Shown here piece after piece: positions 7,248-12,552 of a stretch of 12,552 nt of DNA (the stretch's first letter is position 1; each line of letters opens with the position of its first letter). This DNA comes from Streptosporangiaceae bacterium. Lineage in GTDB: Bacteria; Actinomycetota; Actinomycetes; Streptosporangiales; Streptosporangiaceae. The position numbers and the translations under genes were made by a program. The stretch is from NCBI GenBank assembly GCA_030038715.1, contig JASHSO010000080.1, positions 1 to 12,552 on the forward strand, given 5' to 3'. The notes under the pieces were generated by a model that saw only the letters and a list, made by a program, of their open reading frames with translations, was not told the origin of the DNA and ran no database searches.

Positions 7248-8030
7248 GTGGACCTGGGTCTAGCTGGAAAGGTCGCGCTCGTCGCTGCATCGAGCAAGGG
7301 CCTGGGGAAAGCGTGCGCCGTCGCGCTTGCGCGCGAGGGCGCACGAGTCGCGATCTGTGCGCGAATGGCTGCCGACCTGGAGAATGCGGCCGAGGAAATC
7401 CGGGCGGACACTGGCGCCGAGGTGTTCGCCGTGCCCGCCGACCTTTCGACAGCCGACGGCATCAGCAGTGTCGTTTCCGCTACCGCCGAGCGCTTTGGCG
7501 GCATCGACGTGCTGGTAAACAACTCCGGTGGTCCACCGGTGGGCAAGTTCGCTGACATGACAGACGAGGACTGGCGGCGGGCCTTCGAGGTCGTCAACCT
7601 CAACTTCGTGCGCTTCGTCCGCCAGGTCGTCCCGTATATGCACCGCAAACGGTGGGGTCGGATCGTCGGCATCCAGTCGACCTCGGTAAAGCAGCCCGTC
7701 GGAAACATCGACCTCTCGAACGGAACCCGCCCCGGCGTTGCTGGCCTGATGAAGGCGATCATGCCAGAGCTGGCCCACGACGGGATCACCATCAACCTCG
7801 TGCTGCCTGGGTCATTCCGGACCGACAGGATCCTCGCAGCACGCGACACCGAGGACCAGGCGGTCCTGGCGGAACGGCTGAGGATCGCCGCGACGGCAAT
7901 TCCGGTGGGACGGCTCGGCGAGCCAATGGAACTCGGTAACCTCGTCGCCTTCCTGGCCTCCGAGCTGGCGTCCTATATCACCGGCGCCGTATACCAGATC
8001 GACGGCGGCAGCATCAAGTCCAACGTATAA
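7248..8030 (+). CDS. Short-chain dehydrogenase/reductase (SDR), FabG-like, atypical active site
   Basis: The product is 260 residues, the standard classical SDR length, starting at GTG after GGAGAG. The Rossmann cofactor loop is AASSKGLG (13-20), an A/S variant of TGxxxGxG; R39 after the second strand suggests an NADP(H) preference. NNSGG at 91-95 replaces the usual NNAG. The catalytic Ser is S144 (in IQSTS). The positions 13 and 17 residues later, normally Tyr and Lys of YxxxK, are S157 and R161 in DLSNGTRPGV. The C terminus has the family's PGSFRTDR loop and a typical YQIDGGS ending. A subgroup of FabG-annotated SDRs shares an LSNxxRxGVxGL motif here, so this is probably a real divergent lineage rather than a broken gene. 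Substrate is unknown. It diverges from the amidase and stands alone. Confidence 0.88.
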   Translation: MDLGLAGKVALVAASSKGLGKACAVALAREGARVAICARMAADLENAAEEIRADTGAEVFAVPADLSTADGISSVVSATAERFGGIDVLVNNSGGPPVGKFADMTDEDWRRAFEVVNLNFVRFVRQVVPYMHRKRWGRIVGIQSTSVKQPVGNIDLSNGTRPGVAGLMKAIMPELAHDGITINLVLPGSFRTDRILAARDTEDQAVLAERLRIAATAIPVGRLGEPMELGNLVAFLASELASYITGAVYQIDGGSIKSNV

Positions 8031-8121
8031 CGGCTCACGGCGGCTGCGGCTAACGCGTTCGGGCCCGCGAGAGCGTCACATCAACAGGCGCGGCGGTGCT
8101 TACCATGCGGAGACGGTGAGG

Positions 8122-8664
8122 ATGGAAGCCAGAGTCACGACGAGTGCGGGGGCCCAGCCGCCCGGTACCACCGCGGCCGCGTTCGAGCGTTTCTTTCGCG
8201 GACACTATCCGGCAGTAGTCCGGATCGCACGCGGCGTCACGGGTGACGAGGCCGCCGCGCAGGATGTGGCCCAGGAAGTGTTTATCGCAGCGCTGCGGCG
8301 GTTCGGTGACCCGGACGCGACCAGCCACGCGGCCGCCTGGGTCCGGGTGGCCGCAGTGCACGCCGGGCTGAACGCGATCCGCAGCGAGCGCCGTCGTGGG
8401 CGCCGCCAGGTGCTCAGCGGTATCGATGTCCCGCTGCCCGGGCCGGAGGAGGCGGTGCTCGACTCCGAGTGCCGGGCCGAGGTCCGCCGAGCACTACGGC
8501 GGCTGCCGCGCCGGTCGGCGGCCGTTCTCGTGCTCCGTCACAGCGGCCTCAGCTACGCCGAGGTGGCCGAAGCCATGAACGTCAACGTCGGGCACGTCGG
8601 AACGATGCTCCGTCGGGCCGAGTCCGCGCTACGCAAGGAGCTGAACGATGCGACACGTATCTGA
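8122..8664 (+). CDS. ECF-family RNA polymerase sigma factor
   Basis: The product is 180 residues. Sigma region 2 spans about 21-91: FERFFRGHYPAVVRIARGVTG, AQDVAQEVFIAALRRF for core binding, and WVRVAAVHAGLNAIRSERRR for -10 recognition. Region 4 spans about 113-173, with RALRRLPRRSAAVLVLRHSGLS, then YAEVAEAMNVNVGHVGTMLRR as the helix-turn-helix. There is no region 1.1 or 3, as expected for group 4 sigma factors. The start is either the ATG at 8122 (GGAG ten bases upstream, chosen) or a GTG at 8116; the difference is two residues. The 3' end overlaps the anti-sigma gene by 17 bases. It would redirect RNA polymerase to a small regulon, probably including its own operon. TACCAT at 8101-8106 could be a -10 element, but a matching -35 is not clear. 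Confidence 0.9.
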   Translation: MEARVTTSAGAQPPGTTAAAFERFFRGHYPAVVRIARGVTGDEAAAQDVAQEVFIAALRRFGDPDATSHAAAWVRVAAVHAGLNAIRSERRRGRRQVLSGIDVPLPGPEEAVLDSECRAEVRRALRRLPRRSAAVLVLRHSGLSYAEVAEAMNVNVGHVGTMLRRAESALRKELNDATRI

Positions 8665-9754
8665 CGGGGTGCTGCGGCGGCTGCAAGAGGAGCCGTACGC
8701 GGTCCCCGACGCCGCCGGGCGTCACCTGGAGACGTGCGGCCGCTGCCGGGCCAGCAGTGGCCAGATCGCTGAGGACGCCGCACTGGCCTCCCGGCTGCTG
8801 ACCGCGCAGCCGGACATCACCGACACCGACGCGGCCTGGGCCCAGCTCCAGCGCCAGCTTGCGTTGGAGCCAGCCGCTCGGCGCCCGTCGGTCCGGGTGC
8901 CCCGCTTCCCGCGCCCGCCACTGAACGTCCCGGTCGCCACCGCTGTGGGCGTCACGGCCGTGCTTGTGGCCGGCGGGGTGGCGGCAGCGGCCACGCTGAC
9001 CACGGTTTTCGCGCCGACCAAGGTGGCCTCGGTCCAGCTCAGCGCCGGTGACCTAAGGGCTGTCTCGAACGTGCTTGGCCTTGGCACCGGACCGGAAACA
9101 GGCAGTCTCACCAGCGGCAGCGGCTCGCAGCGGCTGCGGTTCGGCACCCTGCATTGGTCGTCTTCGGGGCGGCCCAGCCAGGTCGCGTCGGTGGCCCAGG
9201 CCACGGCACGGACTCACCTGGCCTTCACCGCCCCGGCGCGGCTGCCGGCCGGAGTGGGCCCGCTCACCACGGTCCTGGTGCAGCCACGGGCCACGGCCAC
9301 GATCACGTTCAGCAAGAGCATCGCCGCCCCGGTGGGCGGGACCACGCTGACGGTGACCGCGGGCCCGGCCATGATCGTCCAGTACGGCGGCGAGCTGGCT
9401 GGCACCAAGGTGCCCACACTGGGCATTCTGACAATGCGGCGGCCGGTAGCGACCTCCACTAGTGCCACCACCAGCCAGCTAGAGAGCTACCTGCTTGGAC
9501 GGCCCGGCGTACCGGCCGACCTGGCCAGCGAGGTCCGGCTGCTCGGCAACCCGAGTTCAGTGCTGCCGATCCCGGTCCCGTCTGGAATCACGGCCACGCA
9601 CCTGCGCATCCACGGCGCTCCGGCGGTGTTGCTTAGTGTCGCCTCGGGCGGCGCGTCCGCCGTGATCTGGGAGACCCCGGACGGCATCGTGCACGCCGTG
9701 GTCGGCCTGCTTGACTCACAGGACATCCTGAATGTCGCTCGCCAGATCGGCTGA
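8648..9754 (+). CDS. Zinc-finger (ZAS-type) transmembrane anti-sigma factor with large extracytoplasmic domain
   Basis: The product is 368 residues. The ATG at 8648 follows AGGAG by seven bases and overlaps the sigma gene by 17, the usual layout for a sigma/anti-sigma pair. The cytoplasmic N terminus carries HLETCGRC (H26, C30, C33), the HxxxCxxC motif of zinc-binding anti-sigma domains that clamp ECF sigma factors. One membrane segment lies at about 94-118, after a basic PRFPRP stretch. The outer 250 residues are beta-rich and end in VIWETPDGIVHAVVG plus a short helix DSQDILNVARQIG, resembling the DUF4367-type sensor end found in other anti-sigma proteins. The outer domain is the likely signal input. 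Release could be by proteolysis or conformational change; nothing in the sequence decides. A 23-base overlap links it to the ABC ATPase. Confidence 0.85.
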   Translation: MRHVSDGVLRRLQEEPYAVPDAAGRHLETCGRCRASSGQIAEDAALASRLLTAQPDITDTDAAWAQLQRQLALEPAARRPSVRVPRFPRPPLNVPVATAVGVTAVLVAGGVAAAATLTTVFAPTKVASVQLSAGDLRAVSNVLGLGTGPETGSLTSGSGSQRLRFGTLHWSSSGRPSQVASVAQATARTHLAFTAPARLPAGVGPLTTVLVQPRATATITFSKSIAAPVGGTTLTVTAGPAMIVQYGGELAGTKVPTLGILTMRRPVATSTSATTSQLESYLLGRPGVPADLASEVRLLGNPSSVLPIPVPSGITATHLRIHGAPAVLLSVASGGASAVIWETPDGIVHAVVGLLDSQDILNVARQIG

Positions 9755-10721
9755 CCATGGGGCGGCCCCGGCGCCGTCCGCGTCGGCCGGAACGGCAGTC
9801 GTCGGCGGGACCGACCGTGCTTCCCCGGCTGTGCATGCCATCGAGCTGCGCAAGTGCTACCGGGACATCGTGGCCCTGGACGGCCTGTCGATGACGGTGC
9901 GGCGGGGCGAGGTGTTCGGCTTCCTCGGACCGAACGGGGCCGGCAAGACCACCCTCGTCAAGCTGTTGCTCGGGCTGGTCCGGCCGACGGGCGGCGAGGT
10001 GATGGTGCTGGGCGCTCCGGCAGGCGACAGGGAGACCCGGCGGCGCATCGGCTACCTACCTGAGCTGTTTCGGTACCAGAGCTGGCTGACCGCCCGCGAG
10101 GTGCTGGTACTGCACTGCCGGCTCATGCGGCTCGACCGGCCGCGCTGGCGGGACGAGGTCGACAACGCGCTGCGCACGGTCGGCCTGGCCGACCGGGGCA
10201 ACGACCGGGTCGGCACATTCTCCAAGGGCATGCAGCAGCGACTGGGCCTGGGCGTGGCGCTGCTTGGCGAGCCGGCGCTGGTGGTGCTGGACGAGCCCAC
10301 CAGCGCGCTGGACCCGGTCGGTCGGCACGACGTGCGGGCGGTGATCCGCGGGCTGCGCGACCGTGGCACCACGGTGTTCCTGAACACCCACTTGCTGGCG
10401 GAGGCCGAGAACGTCTGCGACAGGGTGACGGTCATCGACCGCGGCCGCTCGGTGGCCTCCGGCACCATGGCCGAGTTGGTCGGCGCGGAGGACAGCGTGC
10501 GCATGCGGGTCACCGGACTGGCCGGGCGGTGGTGGCAGCCCCTGGAACGCTTCGGGCGCTGGATCCAGGAGCCGGACTGGCTGCTGGTCGACGGCATCCC
10601 GGCCGGGCAGGTCCCCGACCTTGTCGCGGCAGTCGTCGGGCTGGGCGGCCGAGTGGAGGCCGTCGTGCCGCAGCAGCCGAGCCTGGAAGATCGTTTCCTT
10701 GAGCTCCTGGGGGACCAGTGA
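9732..10721 (+). CDS. ABC transporter ATP-binding protein
   Basis: The product is 329 residues with one nucleotide-binding domain (about 35-265): Walker A GPNGAGKT (66-73), a YLPE Q-loop variant (Glu in place of Gln, common in ABC-2 exporters), signature FSKGMQQR (163-170), Walker B VVLDEP (184-189, catalytic E188), D-loop SALDP, and switch His H220 in NTH. A C-terminal extension of about 65 residues ending LEDRFLELLGD is typical of CcmA/NatA/NosF-like exporters. The ATG at 9732 overlaps the anti-sigma gene by 23 bases and has no clear Shine-Dalgarno; it adds a 34-residue Ala/Ser-rich lead. A GTG at 9831, just before HAIELRKCYRD, would give the usual family N terminus, so the start is uncertain. 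It pairs with the permease that follows through a GTGA overlap. Confidence 0.93.
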   Translation: MSLARSADHGAAPAPSASAGTAVVGGTDRASPAVHAIELRKCYRDIVALDGLSMTVRRGEVFGFLGPNGAGKTTLVKLLLGLVRPTGGEVMVLGAPAGDRETRRRIGYLPELFRYQSWLTAREVLVLHCRLMRLDRPRWRDEVDNALRTVGLADRGNDRVGTFSKGMQQRLGLGVALLGEPALVVLDEPTSALDPVGRHDVRAVIRGLRDRGTTVFLNTHLLAEAENVCDRVTVIDRGRSVASGTMAELVGAEDSVRMRVTGLAGRWWQPLERFGRWIQEPDWLLVDGIPAGQVPDLVAAVVGLGGRVEAVVPQQPSLEDRFLELLGDQ

Positions 10722-11599
10722 ACTTGGCCATCGTAAGACGGAGTTCGGCCAGCCTGACGCTGACCGTCGCGAGGCTGACGATCACCGAGGCCCTGAGGCG
10801 GCGGCTAGTGCTGGCCTTCGTGGGCATCACGGTGGCAGTGGTGGGACTGAGCGCCTGGGGCTTCTACCGCCTGAGCCACGGCGCAGGCCCCACGATCACC
10901 TCGGGCGAGGTCCGGCTGGCGCTGCCCACGGCCTACATCCTGTTCATGTTCATGTTCAGCTTCGTAGTCGCGCTGAGCGCCTCGGCCATCGCCTCGCCCG
11001 CGATCTCCGGCGAGATCGAGTCTGGCGTGCTGCATGCCGTCGCGGCCAGGCCGGTGCGCCGCGCCGAGATCCTGCTGGGCAAGTGGCTGGGGCTGGCGGC
11101 CTTGCTCGCCGCCTATACGGCCGTGGTCTGCGGTCTGGAGTACGCGGTCGTGGACTGGTCCAGCGGCTACCTGGCCCCGGACCCGGTCCCGGCGGCGGCC
11201 TTCCTGTTCGGCGAGGGCGCGACGCTGCTGACGCTGGTCCTGCTGCTGAGCACCCGGCTGCCCACGCTGGCAGCAGGGGTCATTGGCGTCGCGGTGTTCG
11301 GCATTGCCTGGCTGGGCGGGGTTGTCGGAACACTTGGCGGGGCATTCCACGTCACAGCCCTCGACTCGGCCGCGAAGGTCGTGGCCTACGTGGTGCCCAC
11401 CAACGGCCTGTGGCAGGCCGCCGTGTACCAGCTAGAGCCGTCGTCTTACCTGATCCGCCAGCTAGCGGCCCAGAACGAGCGGGGGAACCCGTTCCTCATT
11501 ACCAGCGCGCCATCGGCGGGCTACCTGGCCTGGGCGGGCGTGTGGTTCGTGCTCGTGCTAGGCGCCGGGGTGGTCAGTTTCGGACGGCGAGAGCTGTAG
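10718..11599 (+). CDS. ABC-2 type transporter permease
   Basis: The product is 293 residues, starting with GTG overlapping the ATPase stop by four bases; a G-rich run (tGGGGGA) sits just upstream as ribosome binding site. Six membrane segments are visible at about 30-50, 70-95, 118-140, 157-180, 184-210 and 270-288. The cytoplasmic stretch EIESGVLHAVAARPVRRAEILLGKWLG is the typical ABC-2/NosY-like coupling region after the second segment. With the preceding ATPase it would form a homodimeric exporter or membrane-acting complex. No substrate-binding protein is present, which also favours export. Family members move drugs, ions, lipids or antimicrobial peptides, or support envelope protein maturation; the substrate here cannot be deduced. 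Being in the sigma/anti-sigma operon, it is probably induced by the signal the anti-sigma senses. Confidence 0.9.
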   Translation: MNLAIVRRSSASLTLTVARLTITEALRRRLVLAFVGITVAVVGLSAWGFYRLSHGAGPTITSGEVRLALPTAYILFMFMFSFVVALSASAIASPAISGEIESGVLHAVAARPVRRAEILLGKWLGLAALLAAYTAVVCGLEYAVVDWSSGYLAPDPVPAAAFLFGEGATLLTLVLLLSTRLPTLAAGVIGVAVFGIAWLGGVVGTLGGAFHVTALDSAAKVVAYVVPTNGLWQAAVYQLEPSSYLIRQLAAQNERGNPFLITSAPSAGYLAWAGVWFVLVLGAGVVSFGRREL

Positions 11600-11609
11600 C
11601 CCGGACCGG

Positions 11610-11626
11610 CTGACGCTTGCCGTCGG
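11610..11626 (+). terminator. Hairpin just after the ABC permease gene
   Basis: CTGACG (11610-11615) can pair with CGTCGG (11621-11626), including one G-U pair, around the loop CTTGC, 11 bases after the permease stop. A second small hairpin, AGCCC/GGGCT at 11646-11659, follows. Neither has a T-run, as is common for actinomycete terminators, so the assignment is tentative. Confidence 0.3.
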
Positions 11627-11698
11627 GCCGGATAACCGGATGTGTAGCCCTGCGGGGCTGGCAGCGCCCGCACGCGAGCAAGCATTACTGTGCTGCAT

Positions 11699-12118
11699 GT
11701 GGAACAGCCGAGGATGCGCGTCTCGACGGTGGTCATCGGTGCACCGGATCCCAGGCTGCTCGCGGCCTTCTACCAGCGGCTGCTCGGCTGGCAGGTGGAG
11801 GCCGAGGCATCGGCTCGGCCGGGCTTCCCGGTGGAGGACGGCTGGGTCATGCTGCGGCCGCCGTCCGACCGGGAGGGGCTCAGGGGGCTGGCCATCCAGT
11901 GGGAGCCCGACTACCAGCCGCCTGTCTGGCCGCCCAGACCAGGCGAGCCGCAGATGATGATGCACGTGGACGTCGCGGTCGAGGATCTGGACGGCGCCGT
12001 CGCCTGGGCGGTCAAGGCGGGCGCCAAGCTGGCCGAGCACCAACCGCAGCAGCACGTTAGAGTCATGATCGACCCGGCAGGGCACCCATTCGACTTGTTC
12101 GCAGGGCCCGTCGAGTAG
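11699..12118 (+). CDS. VOC (glyoxalase/bleomycin-resistance fold) family protein
   Basis: The product is 139 residues from the GTG at 11699. In-frame alternatives are a GTG at 11690 and an ATG at 11714. The fold begins at MRVSTVVIGAPDP, so the ATG is equally plausible; none has a good Shine-Dalgarno, and TACTGT at 11686-11691 could be a -10 box giving a leaderless message from about 11699. Two beta-alpha-beta-beta-beta modules are seen: VVIGAPDPRLLAAFYQRLLGW with WVMLRPP, then MMMHVDVAVEDLDGAVAWAVKAGAKL with HVRVMIDPAGHPFDLF. The MHVDVAVxDLDGA and DPAGHPFDL blocks are typical of the actinobacterial glyoxalase-like subgroup. Members are metal-dependent isomerases or dioxygenases, or drug-binding proteins; the activity is unknown. 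Whether it belongs to the ABC operon is doubtful given the 99-base gap. Confidence 0.85.
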   Translation: MEQPRMRVSTVVIGAPDPRLLAAFYQRLLGWQVEAEASARPGFPVEDGWVMLRPPSDREGLRGLAIQWEPDYQPPVWPPRPGEPQMMMHVDVAVEDLDGAVAWAVKAGAKLAEHQPQQHVRVMIDPAGHPFDLFAGPVE

Positions 12119-12126
12119 AGGCGGGC

Positions 12127-12147
12127 ATGAGCATCCTTGCGCCATGA
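12127..12147 (+). other. Six-codon mini-ORF overlapping the second VOC start
   Basis: ATG at 12127 opens MSILAP and stops at TGA (12145-12147), overlapping the ATG of the next VOC gene at 12144 (ATGA). AGAGG at 12117-12121 lies five bases before the mini-ORF start, whereas the VOC ATG has no Shine-Dalgarno of its own. It may load ribosomes for coupled re-initiation, or be chance. Confidence 0.3.
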
Positions 12148-12552
12148 CAGCAGCTGGAACACTGATCTCTCTCATGCTGGCCGTGCCGGACGCACAGGCC
12201 GCTGCCAGCTGGTACGAGCGGTCACTCGGTGCGGTGAGACTCTGGGACCTCGGCGGCGTTGTGGGCCTGAGGGTGGAGGACGCGCCGTTCTTCCTGCACG
12301 AGCCCGTCAACCCGGAGTTCAGCACGCCAGCAGTGTTGGGCGTCACGACAGTGCGAGTGGAAGTGTTCACCGCCGACCCGGATTCCTTCATCGAGCGCGC
12401 GGTTGCGGCCGGGGCGGTCGGTACGCCCATCGATGACCACCAGCGTCCCTGGGGGGTTCACCGGCAGGGCGGGTTCCATGATCCGTTCGGGCACGTGTGG
12501 ATCGTTGGCGATAGGTCTCCGCTGGGCGCAGAACACGGCGAGCGCAAGGTCC
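12144..12552 (+). CDS. VOC/PhnB-like family protein, 3' truncated by window edge
   Basis: An open frame from the ATG at 12144 continues to the right edge without a stop (136 codons visible), so it is incomplete. It begins SLMLAVPDAQAAASWYERSLGA, a classic first VOC helix, then LRVEDAPFFLHEP. The second half has VTTVRVEVFTADPDSFIERAVAAGA and ends DPFGHVWIVGDR (113-124), the typical PhnB/YdhR-like closing strand. Most of the protein is probably present, as the family is about 130-160 residues. It lies 25 bases after the first VOC gene, so the two are likely cotranscribed, but they belong to different VOC subgroups (DPAGHPF versus DPFGHVW) and are not a recent duplication. Function is unknown; a dioxygenase-, glyoxalase- or resistance-type role is possible. 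Confidence 0.82.
   Translation, partial: MTAAGTLISLMLAVPDAQAAASWYERSLGAVRLWDLGGVVGLRVEDAPFFLHEPVNPEFSTPAVLGVTTVRVEVFTADPDSFIERAVAAGAVGTPIDDHQRPWGVHRQGGFHDPFGHVWIVGDRSPLGAEHGERKV

Noticed and set aside
7183..7263. Small ORF starting at the ATG at 7183 and overlapping the SDR start
   Set aside because: Twenty-six codons rich in Arg and Trp, with no ribosome binding site; the TAGTGT before it lacks a -35 partner. Not supported as a gene.
8054..8069. Short CGCG/CGCG inverted repeat after the SDR gene as a terminator
   Set aside because: A four-base stem of self-complementary CGCG is expected often by chance in this base composition.
11558..12430. Minus-strand open frame (290 codons) across both VOC genes
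   Set aside because: It spans the antisense of two recognised VOC genes and their intergenic gap without any protein-family feature.

Overview
The window is strongly GC-rich, its real genes favour G or C at third codon positions, and GTG starts and overlapping stop/start pairs are common. Together with an ECF sigma/zinc-finger anti-sigma pair and a RipA-like NlpC/P60 domain, this points to a high-GC actinomycete. Genus cannot be told from the sequence. Two-thirds of the window is tightly packed plus-strand genes; one gene is on the minus strand.

Region 1 (2-5683) is the tail of a conjugative type IV secretion (T4SS) operon. It holds the C-terminal part of a VirB4/TraC-type ATPase, a polytopic VirB6/TrbL-like protein with a long disordered Ala/Gly/Pro tail, a small VirB8/TcpC-like anchored protein, and a two-domain peptidoglycan hydrolase (lytic transglycosylase plus NlpC/P60). 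The joints are a 1-base overlap, an 8-base gap and a 4-base overlap, so the genes are very probably cotranscribed and translationally coupled. Coupling protein, relaxase, integrase and att sites are not in the window; the rest of the element should lie to the left.

Region 2 (5684-8030) looks like ordinary metabolic DNA. It has an acetamidase/formamidase family gene on the minus strand, convergent with the T4SS operon, and a short-chain dehydrogenase/reductase (SDR) on the plus strand. They diverge from a 537-base stretch that contains a clean inverted repeat (possible operator) and a coding-like open stretch without a start, probably a gene remnant. The SDR lacks the usual YxxxK active-site pair.

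Region 3 (8122-11599) is a four-gene overlapping operon: ECF sigma factor, membrane-spanning zinc-finger anti-sigma factor with a large outer domain, ABC ATPase, and ABC-2 type permease. The simplest reading is a signal-responsive exporter module in which the anti-sigma outer domain senses an extracytoplasmic cue, but neither signal nor substrate can be read from the sequence. This is the most interesting functional unit in the window.

Region 4 (11699-12552) has two VOC (glyoxalase/bleomycin-resistance fold) genes in tandem. The second runs off the right edge, and a six-codon miniature ORF sits between them and overlaps its start in an ATGA arrangement. No tRNA, rRNA, CRISPR array or insertion sequence was seen.
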